A program made the position numbers and the translations under genes. This document shows positions 5,265-8,907 of a stretch of DNA of 8,907 bases, in pieces. Source of the stretch: JBFWPF01 sp050250135 (GTDB lineage: Bacteria > Chlamydiota > Chlamydiia > Chlamydiales > JAFEGQ01); NCBI GenBank assembly GCA_050250135.1, contig JBFWPF010000041.1:1-8907 (forward strand), read 5' to 3'. The notes below the pieces were generated by a model. The model ran no database searches. It was not told the DNA's origin and saw only the letters and a list, made by a program, of their open reading frames with translations. How positions within the stretch are numbered: the first letter of the stretch is position 1; every line of letters begins with the position of its first letter.

Positions 5265-7029
5265 TTACCGAAGAAGCCACACCTGCGGCGCTCTGCGCAA
5301 AAACGATGTCGGCAAGACCGTCACCCTCTCGGGATGGGTCCACAGAAGGAGGGATCACGGCGGCCTCATCTTTATCGACCTGCGCGACCGCTATGGCCTC
5401 ACCCAACTCGTTTTCGACCCCGAAGTCAACCGGGATGCCCATACCGTCGCGGGCCAGCTCCGGAGCGAATGGGTGATCTCGATCCGCGGCGAGGTCCTCG
5501 CCCGCGGCGCCGAGCTCGTCAACGCCAAACTCCCGACCGGCGAGATCGAAATCGCCGTCAGCACCCTCGAGATCCTCTCCCATGCCAAAACGCCCCCCTT
5601 CTCCATCTGCGACGAGATGACCGAAGTGGGCGAAGAGCTCCGCCTTAAGTACCGCTTCCTCGACATCCGCCGAGGGGAGCTGATCCAGAACCTCCTCGTG
5701 CGCCACCAGGCGATGCTCGCTGCCCGCAACTACCTCGACACCCACGCCTTCTGCGAGGTCCAAACCCCCATACTCGCCCGCTCCACACCTGAAGGGGCCC
5801 GCGACTACCTCGTCCCCTCCCGGATCTACCCCGGCCACTTTTACGCCCTCCCCCAGTCCCCTCAGATCTTCAAGCAGCTCCTCATGGTCTCGGGCCTTGA
5901 CCGCTACTACCAGATCGCTCCCTGCTTCCGCGACGAGGACCTGCGGGCCGACCGGCAGCCCGAGTTTACCCAGATCGACCTCGAGATGAGCTTTGCCCAA
6001 ACCGACGACCTCTTCCCCCTCATCGAGGGGCTCATGGCCGCCATCTTCAAAAAGTGCCTCAAGATCGACATCCCTACCCCCTTCCGGCGGATGCGCCATA
6101 GCGACGCCCTGATGAGCTACGGGACCGACAAGCCCGACCTCCGTTTTGGGATGGAGTTCAAATCGCTCGAAGATATCGCCGCCAAAACTGAGTTCGGCGT
6201 CTTCCTCGAACAGCTCCGCACCGGCGGCGCCATCAAAGGGATCTGCGTCAAAGGGGGGGCCGATCTCTCCCGCAAAGAGATCGACAACTACACCACCTTT
6301 GTCGGCCGTTTTGGCGCCCAGGGCCTTGCCTGGATGAAGATGACCGACGAGGGGCTCTCCTCCTCTATCGTGAAGTTCTTCCCCGAAGCCGCCCAAAAAG
6401 CCCTCATCCAGCGCTTCGAAGCGGAAGGCGGCGACCTGATCTTTATGGTCGCTGCCCCCATCGACCGGACCAACCAGGCCCTCGACCACCTCCGCCGGAA
6501 AATCGCCCGCGACCGCTCCCTCATCACCCCTGGCCACTACGAGTTCCTCTGGGTCACCGAGTTTCCCCTCCTCAAGTGGAACGCCCAGGAGCACCGACTC
6601 GAGACCGAGCACCACCCCTTCACCGCTCCCCACCCCGAAGATATCGCCCTCCTCGACACCCGCCCCGAGAAGGCCCGCTCCGGCAGCTACGACCTCGTCC
6701 TCAACGGCTACGAGCTCGGCTCCGGCTCTCCCCGTATCTTCTCCCCCGACCTCCAAGAGAAGATCTTCACCCTCCTCAAGCTCTCCCCCGACGAAATCAA
6801 AAAAAGATTTGGCTTTTTCGTCGATGCCCTTAAGTATGGGACCCCTCCCCACTTGGGCATTGGGATCGGCTTTGACCGGCTTATTATGATCCTCTGCAAC
6901 ACCGACAATATCCGGGATGTTGTCGCCTTCCCCAAGACCCAGAGGGCCACCGACCTGATGATGGAGGCCCCCTCTGAAGTCCTTGAAGAGCAACTCCATG
7001 AACTCAAGCTTCAAGTAGAACGGGAATAG
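5257..7029 (+). CDS. aspS: Aspartyl-tRNA synthetase, bacterial type with GAD domain, 590 aa; probably non-discriminating
   Basis: Class II synthetase that attaches aspartate to tRNA-Asp. Domain order is bacterial: OB-fold anticodon domain (1-105), catalytic core, GAD insertion (about 292-405), then the rest of the core. Motif 2 is CFRDEDLRADRQPEFTQID (223-241), motif 3 is GIGIGFDRL (534-542), and the ATP/tRNA loop GYELGSGSPRI (484-494) is intact. The OB-fold has GWVHRRRDHGG with His34. In Pseudomonas the equivalent His31 marks enzymes that also charge tRNA-Asn, and known chlamydiae lack AsnRS and amidate Asp-tRNA-Asn with GatCAB. Dual specificity is therefore likely, by inference. The ATG lies inside the end of hisS (8-base overlap) with no clear Shine-Dalgarno, so translation probably depends on hisS. 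Codon use is extremely C-ending (CTC, ATC, CCC). Confidence 0.97.
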   Translation: MFDYRRSHTCGALRKNDVGKTVTLSGWVHRRRDHGGLIFIDLRDRYGLTQLVFDPEVNRDAHTVAGQLRSEWVISIRGEVLARGAELVNAKLPTGEIEIAVSTLEILSHAKTPPFSICDEMTEVGEELRLKYRFLDIRRGELIQNLLVRHQAMLAARNYLDTHAFCEVQTPILARSTPEGARDYLVPSRIYPGHFYALPQSPQIFKQLLMVSGLDRYYQIAPCFRDEDLRADRQPEFTQIDLEMSFAQTDDLFPLIEGLMAAIFKKCLKIDIPTPFRRMRHSDALMSYGTDKPDLRFGMEFKSLEDIAAKTEFGVFLEQLRTGGAIKGICVKGGADLSRKEIDNYTTFVGRFGAQGLAWMKMTDEGLSSSIVKFFPEAAQKALIQRFEAEGGDLIFMVAAPIDRTNQALDHLRRKIARDRSLITPGHYEFLWVTEFPLLKWNAQEHRLETEHHPFTAPHPEDIALLDTRPEKARSGSYDLVLNGYELGSGSPRIFSPDLQEKIFTLLKLSPDEIKKRFGFFVDALKYGTPPHLGIGIGFDRLIMILCNTDNIRDVVAFPKTQRATDLMMEAPSEVLEEQLHELKLQVERE

Positions 7030-7046
7030 TAGTTGCTAAAAATAGT

Positions 7047-7065
7047 GAATATTATAACAATATTC
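7047..7065 (+). repeat. Perfect inverted repeat abutting the BTB gene start
   Basis: GAATATT-ATAAC-AATATTC has a 7-bp stem and a 5-base loop, and it ends one base before the ATG at 7066. In the mRNA it would sit where a ribosome site belongs, and no Shine-Dalgarno sequence is visible there. It could be an operator, a structure limiting translation, or part of a TATAAC promoter. Confidence 0.45.
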
Positions 7066-8586
7066 ATGACACACTTGCAAAATACGGAATTCCAAAAAGA
7101 GCTTCACTCCTCCCATTCGGACAAGCTCGACATCGCTGGGGGTGTGGGAATCGCCACAGCCCCTGTGGTGGGGGTCGTTGCCTTTGGGGTGATTCTAGGC
7201 TACTCAATCTATCGGGGGAACCACCTGCCCCAGATCGAAAGGACCTTCACCGACCGGTTTGGCCAGACCATAACCCATATGGTGACGGCTCCCGAATACA
7301 AGGGGCAGGAGGTTTTGTGGATCCTCTCCGCCACCTTAGGCTCGATCTTTGGCAGTCCCCTAATCGGTGCTGTAAGCGGCTTTAGTACCTTTGGTCTAGG
7401 CTACCTTGCCCTCTCCCCTTACCGGCAAGCAGAGGAGCGGCTCCTCAAAACCTACCGCTCGGATGCCCCTCTGCCTCCTGAAGAGATCGCCAGCTGCTGC
7501 GCCTACCTCACCCACGATTCCCTTATGCGACTTGCCCCCAAGATGAGTTTTGAGCAGCTGAACGGGCTAAGAGTGGGCCTCGGGATGGCGACCTTCTCCC
7601 GCTATATCGATGACAAATTCCCTGATCCCGCCCAGCGCTACTGGTCTTGGCTCCTCAAGCTCCCCTCCCGCACCGACTACCAGCAGATCCACGCCGAGCT
7701 CGACTCAATTGACCTCAAAAAGGCTCTCCAGGATCCCCTCTTCTTTGCTGCCTACCAGGAGCTCTCTCCCCTTCCCCAGAAAAAGTGGTGCTACTGGATC
7801 TCTCCCAGCAAGAGCAGCGAAGAGGTTACCCTCAAGCTAGACCAAGGGGAGCTCCGTGTGAAAAAGGATCTGCTCACCCAAAACCTCGGCTACTTCAGGT
7901 ACCTCTTAGAGGAGCGTGAAGCCGAGGAGCCGCTCCCTGTCGAGTGGGCGGATAGGCTTCCCCTTCTCATCTCCCTACTCGAAGGCCAAACCGACCTGAC
8001 CCCCCAAGTCTGCCGTGATTTGCTTCCCCTTGCCGACTTTCTCTCGGCAGACAGGCTCATGAGCTCGATCGAGGCCTACATCATGAGTCACCCTGCCGAC
8101 TTTTCTAAGGCTGAGCGCTACAGCCTAGCTCCCCAATTCCCCAACCTCCCCAGGGTGCTCCAAGAGGAGCTAAAGGCCCGCAACATCATGATCACCAACT
8201 GGGCCAAGGAGGCAGAGTTCATCGAAGCGCATAAGCTCACCGACTACCAGCAACACCTTGCCCACGAGATCACCACCAAGCTCTCCGATCAAACGAGCTC
8301 TCCAGACGATCTCGTCTACTGGCTCAAGGCCTCTAGCGAGATCTCCCCTGAGAGCCACGAAAGAAACCTTAGGCTCATCACCCTCACCGACGAGCGACTC
8401 CCGGCCCTCTACCAGTATGCGCTCGATACAGAGTCCCTGAGCTTGAAACAACGCATCCTTACCTACTGCCAAGACAACGCCTCCCAACTGCAGAGCCATT
8501 GGCCCTGGCCAACTCCCATGCCCAACGAGGTGGCAAACATCCTGTTCCCCAACGAGGCCCCCTTCCCCCACCAAAAAGACTGGTAG
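7066..8586 (+). CDS. BTB/POZ-like domain protein with two N-terminal hydrophobic segments, 506 aa; candidate effector
   Basis: I recognise no named orthologue. Residues about 24-46 (GGVGIATAPVVGVVAFGVILGY) and 83-116 (LWILSATLGSIFGSPLIGAV and on) are glycine-rich hydrophobic stretches that could insert in a membrane. Residues about 253-341 read like a BTB/POZ domain: a beta-strand VTLKLDQGELRVKKDLL, then NLGYFRYLLE (the usual S-x-YF-x-x-ML), a variable loop, LPLLISLLEGQTDLT, and LLPLADFLSADRLMSSIEAYI. The C-terminal 160 residues are helical and BACK-like. BTB proteins in eukaryotes often recruit cullin-3 ubiquitin ligases, and environmental chlamydiae carry expanded BTB families thought to act on the host; that role is inferred here. 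It follows aspS by 36 bases. The start is uncertain: TTG 7033 and GTG 7045 are in frame upstream, but ATG 7066 is the only ATG and precedes the hydrophilic N-terminus. Composition and codon use resemble hisS/aspS. Confidence 0.8.
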   Translation: MTHLQNTEFQKELHSSHSDKLDIAGGVGIATAPVVGVVAFGVILGYSIYRGNHLPQIERTFTDRFGQTITHMVTAPEYKGQEVLWILSATLGSIFGSPLIGAVSGFSTFGLGYLALSPYRQAEERLLKTYRSDAPLPPEEIASCCAYLTHDSLMRLAPKMSFEQLNGLRVGLGMATFSRYIDDKFPDPAQRYWSWLLKLPSRTDYQQIHAELDSIDLKKALQDPLFFAAYQELSPLPQKKWCYWISPSKSSEEVTLKLDQGELRVKKDLLTQNLGYFRYLLEEREAEEPLPVEWADRLPLLISLLEGQTDLTPQVCRDLLPLADFLSADRLMSSIEAYIMSHPADFSKAERYSLAPQFPNLPRVLQEELKARNIMITNWAKEAEFIEAHKLTDYQQHLAHEITTKLSDQTSSPDDLVYWLKASSEISPESHERNLRLITLTDERLPALYQYALDTESLSLKQRILTYCQDNASQLQSHWPWPTPMPNEVANILFPNEAPFPHQKDW

Positions 8587-8598
8587 CAGATCTGCTAC
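8583..8598. repeat. Perfect 16-base palindrome over the BTB stop codon
   Basis: GTAGCAGATCTGCTAC is fully self-complementary and includes the TAG stop (8584-8586). There is no T run after it, so it is not a standard terminator. It could be a protein-binding site or a point of dimer-type mRNA structure. Confidence 0.55.
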
Positions 8599-8693
8599 AA
8601 CCCAGATCTCGCCACGCCGCTACAAAGGACTTTGCCAAAGTGGCACATTTATGATTTTAACAATCAATCACTTATACCAATCACAAAAAATAA

Positions 8694-8813
8694 GTTCACA
8701 CATTAGCCCAAGCCCTTGAGCAGAGCGACGCCACGTTTTTTGGTACGTCCACAAAAGCATTCCAGGCACTACAGCAAGCACTCAGGGCTAGCGCATCAAA
8801 AATTTCCTACTGA
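8694..8813 (+). pseudogene. Possible gene remnant, 39 codons without a start
   Basis: Between TAA (8691) and TGA (8811) lies an open frame with protein-like, Ala/Gln-rich sequence: LAQALEQSDATFFGTSTKAF, then QALQQALRASASKISY. It has no ATG, GTG or TTG near its beginning, so it cannot be an intact gene. It might be the rump of a gene that lost its start, or chance. I do not recognise the family. Confidence 0.25.
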
Positions 8814-8907
8814 TAAGACCTGATCCAGGTACGCTTCTGAGCGATGGCACCTTCGCATCTTTGCCCTCAGGCCACGCTTGTAGGTGTGGTCCTCACGTAG
8901 CAAATTC
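8796..8907 (-). CDS. Possible C-terminus of a gene entering from the right, 36 aa seen
   Basis: A minus-strand frame is open from the window edge to TGA (8798-8796). It encodes a basic, helical-looking tail with HTYKRGLRAKMRRCHRSEAY followed by LDQVLSVGNF. It would end convergently with the BTB gene and overlap the plus-strand fragment by 18 bases. The family is not recognised, and the stretch is too short to be sure that it is coding. Confidence 0.3.
   Translation of the reverse strand, partial: NLLREDHTYKRGLRAKMRRCHRSEAYLDQVLSVGNF

Larger units (their letters stand above)
8587..8907. other. Right-end region with no confirmed gene
   Basis: These 321 bases begin with the palindrome over the BTB stop. 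Positions 8640-8700 are AT-rich, with TATACC at 8673-8678 but no full promoter. The rest is covered by two short open stretches on opposite strands, listed separately. The gene that follows aspS in Chlamydia (mip) is not seen. No tRNA, IS terminal repeat or clear terminator was found. Confidence 0.5.

Noticed and set aside
5230..7014. 594-codon minus-strand open frame lying opposite aspS
   Set aside because: It mirrors aspS codon by codon. Strong use of C-ending codons on the aspS strand removes stops from the other strand. The product is low-complexity Gly/Glu/Asp/Val with no domain.
8629..8641. ACTTT-GCC-AAAGT hairpin as terminator of the BTB gene
   Set aside because: The stem is only five pairs, AT-rich, and lacks a T run.
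1..8907. tRNA genes, CRISPR arrays, IS terminal repeats
   Set aside because: No cloverleaf-like sequence, regularly spaced repeat or transposase domain could be found by eye on either strand.

Overview
The window comes from a member of the Chlamydiota, most likely an environmental (amoeba- or animal-associated) lineage rather than Chlamydia itself. The main evidence is the block uhpC (divergent) / hisS / aspS, which is the gene order I know from Chlamydia trachomatis (CT544-CT543-CT542). A eukaryotic-type protein kinase and a BTB/POZ-like protein flank it, and such families are expanded in environmental chlamydiae. The coding DNA is GC-rich (roughly 60% in the aspS stretches I counted) and strongly C-rich on the coding strand, which is high for the phylum. 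Intergenic DNA is very AT-rich. I cannot name the genus.

Layout. Positions 1-2262 form an accessory island read leftwards: a 397-residue soluble Ser/Thr protein kinase, then a 127-residue protein whose start overlaps the kinase stop (ATGA), then a 69-residue small ORF, and at the left edge the start of another gene interrupted by a frameshift. The kinase, the 127-residue protein and the edge gene share a homologous N-terminal segment of about 45 residues. The kinase and the edge gene also share an identical 10-base promoter-like element (TATAATAGTT) just upstream of their start codons. This fits a local family of paralogues built on one N-terminal module, with different C-terminal cargo.

Positions 2374-3723 (minus strand) encode a UhpC/GlpT-family sugar-phosphate antiporter. 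It starts at a GTG that follows a clear Shine-Dalgarno sequence. A 260-base divergent intergenic region follows. Then come hisS (histidyl-tRNA synthetase) and aspS (aspartyl-tRNA synthetase, probably the non-discriminating type), which overlap by 8 bases and should be translationally coupled.

Positions 7066-8586 encode a protein of about 506 residues with two N-terminal hydrophobic segments and a BTB/POZ-like domain, a candidate host-directed effector. The last 321 bases hold a perfect 16-base palindrome over the stop codon and two short open fragments on opposite strands that look like remnants or edges of unrecognised genes.

Together, the core genes supply sugar-phosphate import and aminoacyl-tRNA. 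The flanking genes carry eukaryote-like domains and are the accessory part. No IS element, CRISPR array, tRNA or rRNA gene was seen.
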